DNA of 64,000 bases from Isoetes taiwanensis (taxonomy: Eukaryota; Streptophyta; Lycopodiopsida; Isoetales; Isoetaceae). The first letter of the stretch is position 1, and each line of letters begins with the position of its first letter. Positions 12,415-21,570 of this stretch are shown piece by piece. The DNA lies in contig JAJEKV010000034.1 of the NCBI GenBank assembly GCA_021234155.1, positions 10,121,614 through 10,185,613 of the forward strand. Reading direction: 5' to 3'. Position numbers and translations under genes: made by a program. The notes under the pieces were generated by a model. The model was not told the DNA's origin, ran no database searches, and saw only the letters and a list, made by a program, of their open reading frames with translations.

Positions 12415-13094
12415 TTAATCTACACAACTCGACATGCCTGAGCCGATTTCTTCGGAGATGACCTTGCCGTCCCATTGCTCCATAAACTGTGGGTATTGCT
12501 TTACTAGATCTTTCTTAAGTACCCATGTCGCGTCTTCCACTGGCAAGTGTTTCCACTTGACCAAATATTGGAGAAATTCTGATCTCCTTGTTTTCTTGAA
12601 GGCTTTATCAAGAATCAATTCTGGAACTACTTCCAGCTGCTCCTCCGTCATTTCCAACAACGTTGGAGTGTCCAAGACTTCGTCTGGATTTGGAGTGTGC
12701 TTCTTCAACAAACTCACGTGGAAGACCTTATGAATCTTTAGGTGTGCTGGCAAATCTAGCTTGCAGGATTGATTACCTACTCTCTTGACTATTCTAAAAG
12801 GTCCAGCCCATCTTGGAGCAAGCTTCTTGCAATTGCCAATATGGAGCTTCGCCTGCTTCACCTCGATCTTGAGCCATACATCATCTCCAACTTGGAACTC
12901 TCTGGTTGTGTGATGCTTGTTGGCATATCGGACAACATCTGCTGCGAAACTTCTACTTTTGACACGGGGTTGTGCCAAGTGTCTGGAGTTAGGCATTGAT
13001 AACCGTAATTAATCATAAACGGTGATATTTGGGATGATTCTTGCTTGGTGCTATTGTAGGCAAATTCCACCAAGTGAATAAATTCTTCCCACAT
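12415..13094 (-). pseudogene. Element D integrase C-terminal region and chromodomain
   Basis: The frame begins in the post-core integrase region (HLVEFAYNSTKQ, MINYGYQCLTPDTW), continues through the GPF motif (RWAGPFRIVKRVG), the IHKVFHVSLLKKH linker and a chromodomain (ELILDKAFKKTRRSEF, then YLVKWKHLPVEDATW). Compared with element A, about 62 bp are missing near 12915 (after QQMLSDMP), which shifts frame, so the two parts read in different frames. Plant chromovirus chromodomains of this kind target integration to methylated-histone chromatin; the two tryptophans of the cage side are present. Confidence 0.85.
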
Positions 13095-13106
13095 ACCTTG
13101 CTTATT

Positions 13107-13629
13107 CTAGTCATAGTTCCGTAACATGTCTTCTAAAATCCTGTTGGTCCGCTCCGTTTGGCCATCCGTCTGAGGATGATACGCCGTGCTCATGGATAGC
13201 TTCGTCTGAATGGTCGCAAAGAGGTCTTGCCAAAAGGCACTCATAAACTTCGGATCCCTGTCGGAGATAATCTCCCTTGGCATGCCATGAAGCCTGAAGA
13301 TCTCTTTGGTGAAGAGCTTCGCTGTATCCATAGCCGTATCTGTGGTCCTGCAAGGCACAAAATGTGCCATCTTCGACAACTTGTCGACCACTATCATCAA
13401 GGCATCCTTCCCTCTTACCGTCCTTGGAAGCCCTGTGATGAAATCCATGCTGATCACCTCCCACTTAGCGTTTGGCACCGTTAATGGCTCTAATGCCCCT
13501 GGAATTCGAAGCTGCTCCGCCTTCGTCTGCTGACATAGCTGACATTCCCTGATGTAGCGAGCTACCTGCTTCTTCATTCCTGGCCAATAATAGCTGTTGC
13601 GCACTTTGAAATATGTTTTCATGAATCCC
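13107..13629 (-). pseudogene. Element D integrase catalytic core (split by element C)
   Basis: Contains the end of the HHCC finger (CQLCQQ), the first catalytic Asp (SMDFITGLP), the second (SDRDPKF) and the Glu (DGQTERTN), so the DDE triad is present. It ends at a TAG at 13107 where element A has TGG. At 13629 the gene is cut by the insertion of element C; the rest of the finger resumes at 62107. Confidence 0.85.
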
Positions 13630-14213
13630 TGTTAGTCCTGTGCCTCCTGGTACAGGACTATTCATGCATACGATGGACCGGGTCAAGCTCAAGGATCCAC
13701 AGTCAGCCACGGGTCAGCCATCAAAGGCTCAACAGAAGACCAAGCAGCAGACCACGCAGCCAAAGCCTGCGCCCGTCAAGAGGCGCCGCTCAGACAAGTG
13801 ATGGCCCGCCACCGCCCGCGTCAGCATCAGCGTCAGAGTGATTCTAGGCACTTCATGAGGCACCGCCAACATTCCTGCAAATCAGGCCTCCTCCCAGGAG
13901 TCGGCACCGAGATCAGTCAGAGTGTCTATATTGGGCCAAAGGCCATTGTACTATATATATGATTAGAGCTAGCACATGAAGGCTAGATGAGTTTTGAGTC
14001 TTGTCTCCTTCCAGTTTTCTCTCTATTGCGAGAGCTCATGTATGTTCATCATTGATATCAAGGAAGCTTATCATTTTCCTCTCATTTGTTCTGTTTTCTT
14101 CTTCTTGTTCTCTTCTTGCAAATCCCGCGTGACATAGTCCCCCGGACTCTCCTGTTAGATCCACGGGTCCTCACGCGAGGGTCGTCTTCGGGAGTTCGAA
14201 CCCGGACCCCAAA
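13630..14213 (+). repeat. 5' LTR of element C
   Basis: Begins TGTTAGTCCTGTGCC and ends near ccggaccccaaaaa; the exact end is uncertain by a few bases. A TATA box (ctatatatat) lies at 13951-13960. It differs from the 3' LTR at a few sites only, except in the last 40 bp, where the differences are of the CAG-to-CG type. No convincing primer binding site was identified; 14218-14240 resembles a tRNA-Asp complement only weakly. Confidence 0.85.
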
Positions 14214-14376
14214 AAACACCAGCATTGCCGGGTCCGATTCAATCCTACTTTCTTCGCCGCCATGTGCGTAGAAACTTCACGCCGGAAGAACTCCTTTCTC
14301 GAGGCGGCATCTCGCTTTGGAGCACCATCGGTCGTGAAAACCGTTTGGCGACATGTATGGATCTGCTTATGACATT
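14214..14376 (+). pseudogene. gag: Element C leader and first codons of gag, cut by element B
   Basis: A possible start ATG at 14353 opens a frame (M Y G S A Y D) that element B interrupts at the ACATT target (14372-14376). Across the insertion the frame continues at 23215 into EGGHLGLEY-like residues before meeting a stop near 23311, so at least one further frame lesion exists. Confidence 0.5.
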
Positions 14377-16015
14377 TGTGACGGTCCAGGGGAATATACG
14401 CCATAAATACGTATATTCCCGGATCCGTCACTATACAAGTCTAGCTTCATAGCCTTGTATACCATAGATTGTGGCACTAGGGGGCATGGCCAAGTTATTC
14501 TCATAACTTAGCCAACCATAGGTTAGACCATTATCCACGTGGCCTTAACCTATTGGGCACCCGCCACACAGGACTCACCCGATTGGTGCCACGTGGCATC
14601 CTAGGTGGACCTAACTTATATAGGCTGAAACCCTAACCCTAGGCCTCTTTCCAGCCCTAGCACCCAGAGACTCACCTACTCGTTCGAAACCCCGTTTCGA
14701 ACATCGTTTGCTGTGGCATAGACTGGTGCAGCAGCCCCAGCAGGGTAGACTCGTTCTTGGAGCAAGAGCAGCATCACGTGAGTCGAAGACCATAGAGGCA
14801 CACGGATCTGGAGGGAGAGCATCAGGAGCAGGTACATAGGGTAGTAGTTGTGATAGCTCATCTGGAATTAGTATTCCAGGTGTGCTAGTATCTTGTATCT
14901 AGAGTAGAGCCATCCTAGAACCCATATTCAACATCTTGAACCCTAATCAACGAACCCTAACCATTAGTTAGATTGCATGATTAGGTTAAGATGTTCTTCT
15001 TATGATCATTCTTAGGACATGATGATTATGTGATGTTGGTTGATCATGTTTGCTCCTCTTGTATTGGGAAGGGGGGTAGAGACCTAGGGCCATATGTAGT
15101 ATGCTCCTAGAGTAGATCCCTTAGTTCCTATTAGTTGCGGCCTGTGCATAGGAGCCCACCAGGCTATCGAGGCTATGATATGACTCAGCACCACATAAAG
15201 AGGGAAAGTGGAGGGAGGATCCCTGCCGAGTGGGGGCTTCGGGGGATCCCATAGTGGGCTAGGCTTATGGCCGGTCACTTCGTGTGGGCCGGGCATGGGT
15301 CCGACACCTCCTGGGGCAATGGTGTTGCCCTGCCTCTAGAGAGCTGCAAGTGTTGGCTTGGCTCTTGTTTTGGGGGGTTCGGTCGGGTGCCGAATCGTGT
15401 CGCCACGATTCTCTAGCCGCCACGGCACCTCTAGACCACGGGAAGGGGGAGATGCAACCCTTCTGCCTCATCGGACCGGGGAGATGCAACACGAGTAGTC
15501 CCGATGGGTGATGCCATGGGATTGCGTGTATCCAGGAAGACTAGAGTCATGCCGAGCCTGATTTAGCCCATCCGCAAAGTATGCACGGGGAGGGGCGGAT
15601 GGAGTGGTCAACCCTAGCCATTGTTCTATGCCAGCCCCTCGCCATTGCCATGACTCGATTCCGCTCTATCTTGAGGCCTAGCCCGATCGGTCATCCTTAG
15701 ATGAGTCCGAGCGGGGTAGGAGCTCTCATGTTTTATGGTTCGTGATTATCATCTTTGCCTTGGTATATGTGTGATGCACTACCCTTCGAGGTAGTAGTTG
15801 TATATGTTTTATGCTAGTTCTGACGTGTTATCGCTTCCGCTGTTATAGGAGCCCATAGGGGAAGGGCGCGCAAGACACCTTCGTGTTCCCTTCCCGCACT
15901 AAGGGTCACCTCAGAGTGCGGGGTAGACGAAGGGCCCGTGCGGTTGTTGAGCCGGATGGGGGATTTCCTGCCGAGTGTACGGCTGGGCGCCGTATGTTTA
16001 GCAGGGAGCGTCACA
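14377..16015 (+). repeat. 5' LTR of element B
   Basis: Starts TGTGACGGTCCAGGGG and ends AGCGTCACA. A palindrome (ggaatatacg...cgtatattcc, 14391-14419) lies near the start. TATA box cttatatagg at 14615-14624 followed by the telo-box aaaccctaaccctagg at 14628-14643, marking the likely transcription start. Differences from the 3' LTR cluster at CAG/CTG. Confidence 0.92.
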
Positions 16016-16016
16016 A

Positions 16017-16028
16017 TGGTATCAGAGC
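16017..16028 (+). other. Primer binding site of element B (initiator Met-tRNA)
   Basis: TGGTATCAGAGC, the complement of the 3' end of plant initiator methionine tRNA, one base after the LTR end. Confidence 0.92.
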
Positions 16029-16497
16029 AATGTTCTTGGTTGACCAAGAACTAGCACTGATCATAACCATGAAAGTAGTCTAACAGGCCTATAGGGGTGC
16101 GAAATAAACATTTCCACTATTGAACCGCGAAAATAAGGGATTTTTTTTTTTCTCCTAGGTAGTGGGTCAGGAATTAGGTTAAGTGTTAGACGAAGGAATG
16201 AGTGAGTCAAATTCATCTTCTAGTAAATTTGGAGTGGAAATTATGCATCTGCATCAAATTTCACCTAAAATGGGTCGAAGAATCATACCAATCGGAGACC
16301 CAGGTGAAAAATGGCGCAAATTCATAATTAGCACCTCAAACTATTAGAGAAATTCGAAAATGAAAGGTATAATATGAATTAAAGTAGTTTAATTATATAC
16401 ATTAATAATTAAATAAGTACTGAATATGGTATAATTAATAAGGGGGGCTAATAAATAGGCTAATTATGGTAGGGGAATATTCTCAGGGACCCTTCTC

Positions 16498-16509
16498 TTT
16501 AAATATCCC
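16498..16509 (+). promoter_or_regulatory. Possible internal TATA box for the H3-like gene of B
   Basis: tttaaatatccc, 97 bp before the H3-like ATG, followed by a pyrimidine-rich stretch typical of plant transcription starts. It is weaker than the three other internal boxes, and the case rests on the matching spacing in element A (TATA 107 bp before the ATG). Confidence 0.4.
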
Positions 16510-16594
16510 TGACACCTCATTTTTCCCTCCAAACTTTCCTCCACCTTATCTCTCTTGATCAGCCTATCGTCACCCGTTTCCTAGACCGTTAAGT

Positions 16595-17704
16595 ATGGCA
16601 AGAACCAAGCAGACAGCCAGGAAGCCAGGTGAGCGGCCGACACTCTCGATGGCGCACTTAGCAGCAGGTCGCCACACAAAAAGGATTCCCGAGCACCTCC
16701 GACCCAAGAAGGGGGAAGAGGAGCCTCCCCCCAGCAGCAGCAGCAGCGGCGAGACTTATCACGATGCCAAGGAGAGCCCTAGCAGCAGTTCCCCGTCGGC
16801 AGGTATGCAAAGAACCGGCGAGTCTCGCCATTTCGGGCCCTCAGACACCGAGGTAGAAGAACAGGTGGAAGAGCAGGTCCAGCAGCAGGTGGAGGAAGCG
16901 GGGCCTTCGGCGCCAAAGAAAAAGGGCAAGGAGAAGGTCACTGAGTGGCCAGAAGAGAGGGCGGCAAGGAAGAAGAGGGAACGGGAGCGGGAACTGCGGC
17001 AACAGGAGAGAAGAACGAAGAGAAGAAACGACGGGCCTCGCCGGACCGTCGTTATCGAGGAACCGCAGCGGGAGGAGGTGGAAGAGGAGGTTGAAGAGGA
17101 GGAATACGAAGGGGACGAGCGCGCCGGGGAACCTTCAAACCCCGACGCTAGACCACCTTACCCAAAGTGGCCCAAGCCACCTAAGGTGGTCAAGAAGCAG
17201 AAGGCGGGCGAGCGATCCTTCGCCCTGAAGGAGGATCGTCTCTTCAGACGCCGCCTCAAGGCGTACCAGGAATACCTCCGTCGGTGGACGAGGTATAATA
17301 ATTGGTATTGCCGACAAAACGTCGACCGGTACGTGGAGGGGGGGCGTCCAGCCAAGAACCAGCCCAAGCCGCCACCGCCACCACCGGAGAAGCCGAAGAA
17401 GGTCCACCACGGGCCTAATTCGATACACTCCCGTGTCTTCCGAGAGATTAGACACTTTCAACAGTGCACTAATCTTCTGATTAGGAAGGCACCGTTCGAG
17501 CGACTCATGCGGGAGGTGATGCAGGAGTTCGTCACCGACTACAGGGTGACGTCGCTCACAACTCGGGTGTTGCAAGTGGCCGCAGAGGCCGAGCTCACCC
17601 AGTTGTTCGAGGAAGGGAACCTCTGCGCGATCCACGCGAAGAGGGTGACCTTGATGCCTAAGAACATACACTTGGCGCGTCGCATCCGCAAGGAATACCC
17701 TTGA
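16595..17704 (+). CDS. Histone H3-like protein encoded by retrotransposon B
   Basis: An intact 369-codon ORF. Residues 2-10 (ARTKQTARK) are the exact mature N-terminus of histone H3 through Lys9; the next residue is Pro instead of Ser10. Residues about 16-282 are a low-complexity linker: serine-rich, glutamate-rich, then basic (KKKGKEK, RRTKRR) and proline-rich ([11 protein letters not shown]). Residues 283-369 are an H3 histone fold: [19 protein letters not shown] at the alpha-N/alpha-1 region, [15 protein letters not shown] in alpha-2 and [16 protein letters not shown] followed by LARRIR at the C-terminus. By hand 55 of 87 positions match canonical H3, with no loop-1 length change. Canonical H3 is about 136 residues, so the extra length is the linker. 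Likely nuclear and possibly able to join H4 or occupy H3-tail writers and readers (inference). It precedes ORF2 within element B. Confidence 0.93.
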   Translation: MARTKQTARKPGERPTLSMAHLAAGRHTKRIPEHLRPKKGEEEPPPSSSSSGETYHDAKESPSSSSPSAGMQRTGESRHFGPSDTEVEEQVEEQVQQQVEEAGPSAPKKKGKEKVTEWPEERAARKKRERERELRQQERRTKRRNDGPRRTVVIEEPQREEVEEEVEEEEYEGDERAGEPSNPDARPPYPKWPKPPKVVKKQKAGERSFALKEDRLFRRRLKAYQEYLRRWTRYNNWYCRQNVDRYVEGGRPAKNQPKPPPPPPEKPKKVHHGPNSIHSRVFREIRHFQQCTNLLIRKAPFERLMREVMQEFVTDYRVTSLTTRVLQVAAEAELTQLFEEGNLCAIHAKRVTLMPKNIHLARRIRKEYP

Positions 17705-17882
17705 GGATGCACTTTTGTTCAAAATAATGTAATTATTAAGTTTGACCTTAATTCTTGTATGAAATTATGTCTAAATAGCTCAAATTTCACTTTAGTTTGA
17801 CCATTAAAATTGGAATGTTGAAGAAAAAAATTAATTAGTTAGAAACCCTAGCTTAATTAGTCCAAAAAAACCGCCAAATTGG
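17705..17882 (+). other. AT-rich spacer after the H3-like gene
   Basis: Contains no frame. It may hold the 3' end of an H3 transcript; no animal-type histone stem-loop was recognised. Confidence 0.4.
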
Positions 17883-17959
17883 CGAAACCGGGTCGCGTCG
17901 CGAAAATCGGGTCTGCGCCCTCGACGCAGGGCTACTTCTCGCGACGCCACCCGATTTCG
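17883..17959 (+). promoter_or_regulatory. Palindromic hairpin element, copy 1 of element B
   Basis: Outer arms cgaaaccgggtcgcgtcgcg and its near reverse complement cgcgacgccacccgatttcg enclose a smaller stem (CTGCG...CGCAG). The 77-nt unit could form a long hairpin in RNA or a cruciform in DNA and is CpG-dense. Confidence 0.8.
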
Positions 17960-18084
17960 GCATTTTGATGATAATAAATGTCCAATTTAAGTAAGAAAAG
18001 TTGCTAGTTAGGGTAGAATCATGCTGGAAAGTCATGTTAGGATGTTTAGATTCCCTAAAACCCCTCGTAGAAAGTAAATTGACC

Positions 18085-18161
18085 CGAAACCGGGTCGCGT
18101 CGCGAAAAACCACCCTGCGTCCCCGACGCAGAGCCAATTCTCGCGACGCCACCCGATTTCG
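18085..18161 (+). promoter_or_regulatory. Palindromic hairpin element, copy 2 of element B
   Basis: A diverged copy of the 77-nt hairpin 202 bp downstream of the first. Arms and inner CTGCG/CGCAG stem are retained although the loop differs, which suggests the pairing matters. It lies upstream of the ORF2 TATA box. Confidence 0.8.
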
Positions 18162-18325
18162 CCCAATCTTGCCTAAATTAGACCCAACAAACTCTCATGT
18201 AGTGTTTCTTGCTTTGCTTTGGCTAGAATTGCACTTCATGGTAGCTCATTTGGACACCCAGGGCCATAGATTTGGTGTTTTTCCCATCAAGAACCTTTGT
18301 GCACGGAACCCGAGGCACCCCTAGT

Positions 18326-18398
18326 CTATAAAAAGGGCCCTCATTTGTCATTTTCTCCCCATCAGAACTGCTCTTAGTTCCTGTGGCGATTTTCTAGC
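18326..18398 (+). promoter_or_regulatory. Internal TATA box and leader motif for ORF2 of B
   Basis: ctataaaaag at 18326-18335, 119 bp before the ORF2 ATG. The leader contains tggcgattttctagc at 18384-18398, related to aggcgatcttc(t/c)(g/a)gc in the leaders of both the H3-like gene and ORF2 of element A. Confidence 0.6.
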
Positions 18399-18444
18399 CC
18401 TTTGCTCAATTCCAGCAGCCATTTTTCATAGCCATCTCTGCTCA

Positions 18445-19968
18445 ATGGCGCCATCAAGCTTTATTAGATGGTACAATGACTCTAATCATATCCCTGAACT
18501 CCCTGCTGAGCAAGCCTTTCATGTCTTCGATCATCTCTTTGATCTTCATGCCACCTTGACCAGAACTCCCTATCACACTGACATCATTTGCCAATATGAT
18601 CAGCAAATTCTGCCCTCGGAAGTTAGCTTGCCACCTAGGGGAGGGAAATGGGTTTCTCTAGATTCTCTTGCTCAAGCCATAGGTGGGGATCCGGGGGCAA
18701 GAACAAGCGTGGGATAGAACCCGGAAGCATGCCGGACTACATGACACAGCGTAAGCATCATAGGCATAGGTACCTCTCAAGCCAAGCAGCCTTAACATTG
18801 TTCATGCGGTATAGGCGGTTAACCAACCCGGGGGAGCCGTCAATTCAACCTTTGGATTTGGCACCTCGACACTCGGGCAGCACATTGAGATAAGCATCCA
18901 CGAGATCGAGACCTCAGCATCTGAACATTACGGCTCCACATCGAAACACCTATGTTGCGCATCGAGCACCCACTAACTAAGAGGAGGAGGAAGAGAACCC
19001 AAGCCGGGAGATGAGGGAGGCAAGAAGGATGGAGAGGCGATAGCTCGACAAAGGGAAGTACTAAGGCGAGACTTTGAGCCACCGTAGGTATCCACGGCCC
19101 CTCACCCCGGTGATTATCGGCGGCGAGGAGTACATATTCGCCAATCGGACATCCTCAACCTTCCCTACTTGCCAAGAGGAGGGCCTCGTGGATCGACGAG
19201 CTTCTAAGCCTCATAGCACAAGAGCAGGGCAGTGACTTCATCGACTACTCCTACCAAGAGATTCCACGGGAGGTAGCCGAGCGACACTCCTACGCAGGGG
19301 AAACCATGTCGGACATCCAGGCGTATCAACAGATTAGGTACATGTTTCAGCAGCAGGAACCCATCATCCCAGAAGAAGAATTTCAGGAAATCCAAAGCAG
19401 GTTGTACAAGCCGGGAAGAGGCCCAAGCTCCAGCCGACCAGTGCGCTCCAGGAGTATGCGCGAATCATCTAGCAGCATCAACTTGGAGAACGCAACGACT
19501 ATGTGGAGAGACCACGAAGATCTGATCGCATTAGATGTGTTCGGCGAGGCGGCTCAAAGGAAGAGTACGGGAGCCACGGGGCCGCACAGGGGTAAATCAC
19601 TCAGGTACTATCTTCCGGCCCTTAGCCAAGGTCAGATGATAGTCTTCCACAAGGAATTCAGCCCAAGGGGTGAAGAATCCGTGGCGCTCCTCATAGCACT
19701 CTCAGGGTTTGGACAGCATGCTAGGATAGATTTCGGGATGGACCATGTGATTCTCTTCAAAAGATCAGTAGCCCTTCATGCCCTCGACTTTGCAAGGGGC
19801 CACCTCAGAGATGCGCACTTGTCAGTAGTGGCGGCAACTGCACCAGAACTCCCAGCACCACAAGTGGCAAGAGCATTGGAGGGAGGATCGGCGGCCAGAA
19901 TCCTACAGAATATGGGCAAGGGCTCAGGATTCAAGAAAATCAAGAACTTCTTCAAGCGACATCGTTGA
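18445..19968 (+). pseudogene. ORF2 of element B, conserved protein of unknown function (frameshifted)
   Basis: Starts with MAPSSFIRWYND, breaks near 18690-18730 (the MPDYMTQ motif resumes in another frame) and again before 19300, then runs open to the stop at 19968 with a basic C-terminus (FKKIKNFFKRHR). It aligns along its length with ORF2 of element A: F.RW start, ATL..TP, PS.V..PP, MPDYM, a GGEEY block, IQAY..IR, and a later FHKEFSPRGEE...LLIAL block. I recognise no domain. It is not the retrotransposon gag, which is a separate downstream gene in A. Conservation between two diverged families implies function. The breaks may be real or sequence errors. Confidence 0.6.
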
Positions 19969-20189
19969 TGGAAGATATGTTTTGTTAACTTAATTAAAGT
20001 ACATTGTAACTCCTTTTAAGTATTATCACGTAGTCCATTAAATGTATTCCTATATACTAATTAATGTATTACTATGATGTTGACTTATAAATGAAATTTC
20101 CATGTGATTTCTTTTGTACCTAACAACAATTCAATTGTAAGCACAAATGACTATTATCTAACTTAATAACATGTATTGATGATCGACCC
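19969..20189 (+). other. AT-rich segment holding the pol-deletion junction
   Basis: AT-rich, no frame. Gag through integrase core would lie here in element A, so the deletion junction is at or near the right end. The end (cccttgcag before caa) also looks like a splice acceptor. Confidence 0.4.
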
Positions 20190-20669
20190 TTGCAGCAAGG
20201 AACTCAAGTGCAGGATCTCAGGACCGTAAGGGAGTTCAAGGTAGGCGATAGCGTTTGGTTGAAGATCAAGGTAAAGCAAGCCAAGCTTCGGATTGGGAGT
20301 TGTAAGAAGCTTGCCCCTAGGTGGGCTGGTCCGTTCAAGATTTTGGAGAGAGTGGGCTCTCAAGCCTACAAGTTGGATCTTCCGGCCCATCTAAAGGTTC
20401 ACAAGGTCTTCCACGTAAGTTTATTAAAAAGGCACAATCCTAACCCTGAGGAGGTTTTGGATACTCCAACCTTGTTGGAAATGACGGAGGAGCAAGTAGA
20501 AATAGTGCCTGAGTTGCTTCTTGATAAGTCATTCAAGAAGACTAGGAGGTCTCAATTCCTCCAATATTTGGTTAAGTGGAAGCACTTGCCAGTGGAAGAC
20601 GCGACATGGGTATTGAAGCAAGATTTGGAGAAGCAATACCCAGAGTTTATGAAGGAGTTTGATGGGTGA
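20190..20669 (+). CDS. Integrase C-terminus plus chromodomain of element B (partial pol)
   Basis: An open frame of 159 codons to TGA at 20667-20669. Residues 11-65 are the integrase C-terminal region with the GPF motif (RWAGPFKILERVG). A linker (HKVFHVSLLKRH) follows, then a chromodomain at about 103-155 (ELLLDKSFKKTRRSQF, YLVKWKHLPVEDATW; Trp130 and Trp140). There is no ATG before residue 97; the frame opens at TTG next to a possible splice acceptor. It is either a relic of pol or an exon joined to upstream sequence by splicing. The frame has no internal stop although everything upstream of it in pol is gone. Confidence 0.8.
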   Translation: MQQGTQVQDLRTVREFKVGDSVWLKIKVKQAKLRIGSCKKLAPRWAGPFKILERVGSQAYKLDLPAHLKVHKVFHVSLLKRHNPNPEEVLDTPTLLEMTEEQVEIVPELLLDKSFKKTRRSQFLQYLVKWKHLPVEDATWVLKQDLEKQYPEFMKEFDG

Positions 20670-20792
20670 GTCGTCTCCGACTTGGTCGACCCCGACTTGC
20701 CAGGTGGTTAGCTAGTATGTTGTTAGTTAGCCTTAAGCCTGGCGCATGCATTCTAGTTAGTAGGGTGCATGTGCCAGAACCTTGGATCGTGT

Positions 20793-21110
20793 GGGCGATG
20801 ATGGGATACGTCTTTAGGGCATTCTCTAGGCCACATGCACCAAGAGGTGCGCATGACCATTAGGGTCATGTGAGTGAGGAATGAGGCATGGTGGGCGATG
20901 ATGGGACATCGATCGGATGATCTCTATGCCCACGATCGCGGAATGCGCACACCGGGCCGTAGGAGGGTCATGATGAAGGTTAAAGTGATCATCGCCGATG
21001 ATGGGATCGTGAGACGTTCCCTAGCTGAAACCCTCGGGGCATGATGCGGGGTGTACTCGATCCGGGGATGCGTGTACAAGGTAGCTTTTCGATCATGGGC
21101 AATGATGGGA
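20793..21110 (+). repeat. Four roughly 100-bp-spaced gatgatggga repeats
   Basis: gggcgatgatggga or close variants occur at 20793, 20893, about 20993 and 21097, inside a degenerate repeat of about 100 bp in the 3' region of element B. A single related word (gatgatggga) occurs at the equivalent place of element A (57717). Confidence 0.7.
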
Positions 21111-21570
21111 GCATCTTAAATGATCCCTAAGCTCAAATCCGAAAGGGCCATGATCTTGGGCAAGGTAGTAGGACAACCTTGAGCCAGTAATTCGGCACAA
21201 GGAGGTAAGGGGGGTGGTCCCCTAAAACCACAAATTATTAACTAAACTAATGTAATGTGCTCCTTTTGCAGGCAAATAGAAGGAGGACCTCAACGAGGAG
21301 CGCGTTACGAGAAGATAGGGGGAGCCATAATTTAGATTATGAACCCTAATAACTCTTATAATAGTATTTTGAATCATTATAAGAAATAACGATGTTAAGG
21401 CTATATAATTTTGTATAAGTACAAATATAGCCTAAATTTTGACCTTTAACTAATAAAAACTTGATTGCTAAAGTAAAATAAAGGTTGTGTTATGTTGTTG
21501 TTTTGCAGGCATAAGGTAGGTTCGTCACCTTAGCGCAATGTCGAGGACAAAGATTGTCCTAAGGGGAGAA
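21111..21570 (+). other. 3' untranslated region and purine tract of element B
   Basis: Noncoding, ending in the purine tract aaggggagaa (21561-21570) directly before the 3' LTR. Confidence 0.75.

Noticed and set aside
14185-14215. tRNA-like 3' end (gagttcgaacccgg) near the end of the element C LTR
   Set aside because: No cloverleaf can be built around it. It lies within the LTR and the 3' LTR copy differs in the key bases.
16595-16630. H3 tail match as chance
   Set aside because: Nine identical residues at the N-terminus plus a histone fold at the C-terminus of the same ORF, repeated in a second family, exclude chance.
17135-17722. 195-codon minus-strand ORF antisense to the H3-like gene
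   Set aside because: A shadow of the biased plus-strand codons; the plus-strand product has clear H3 homology.
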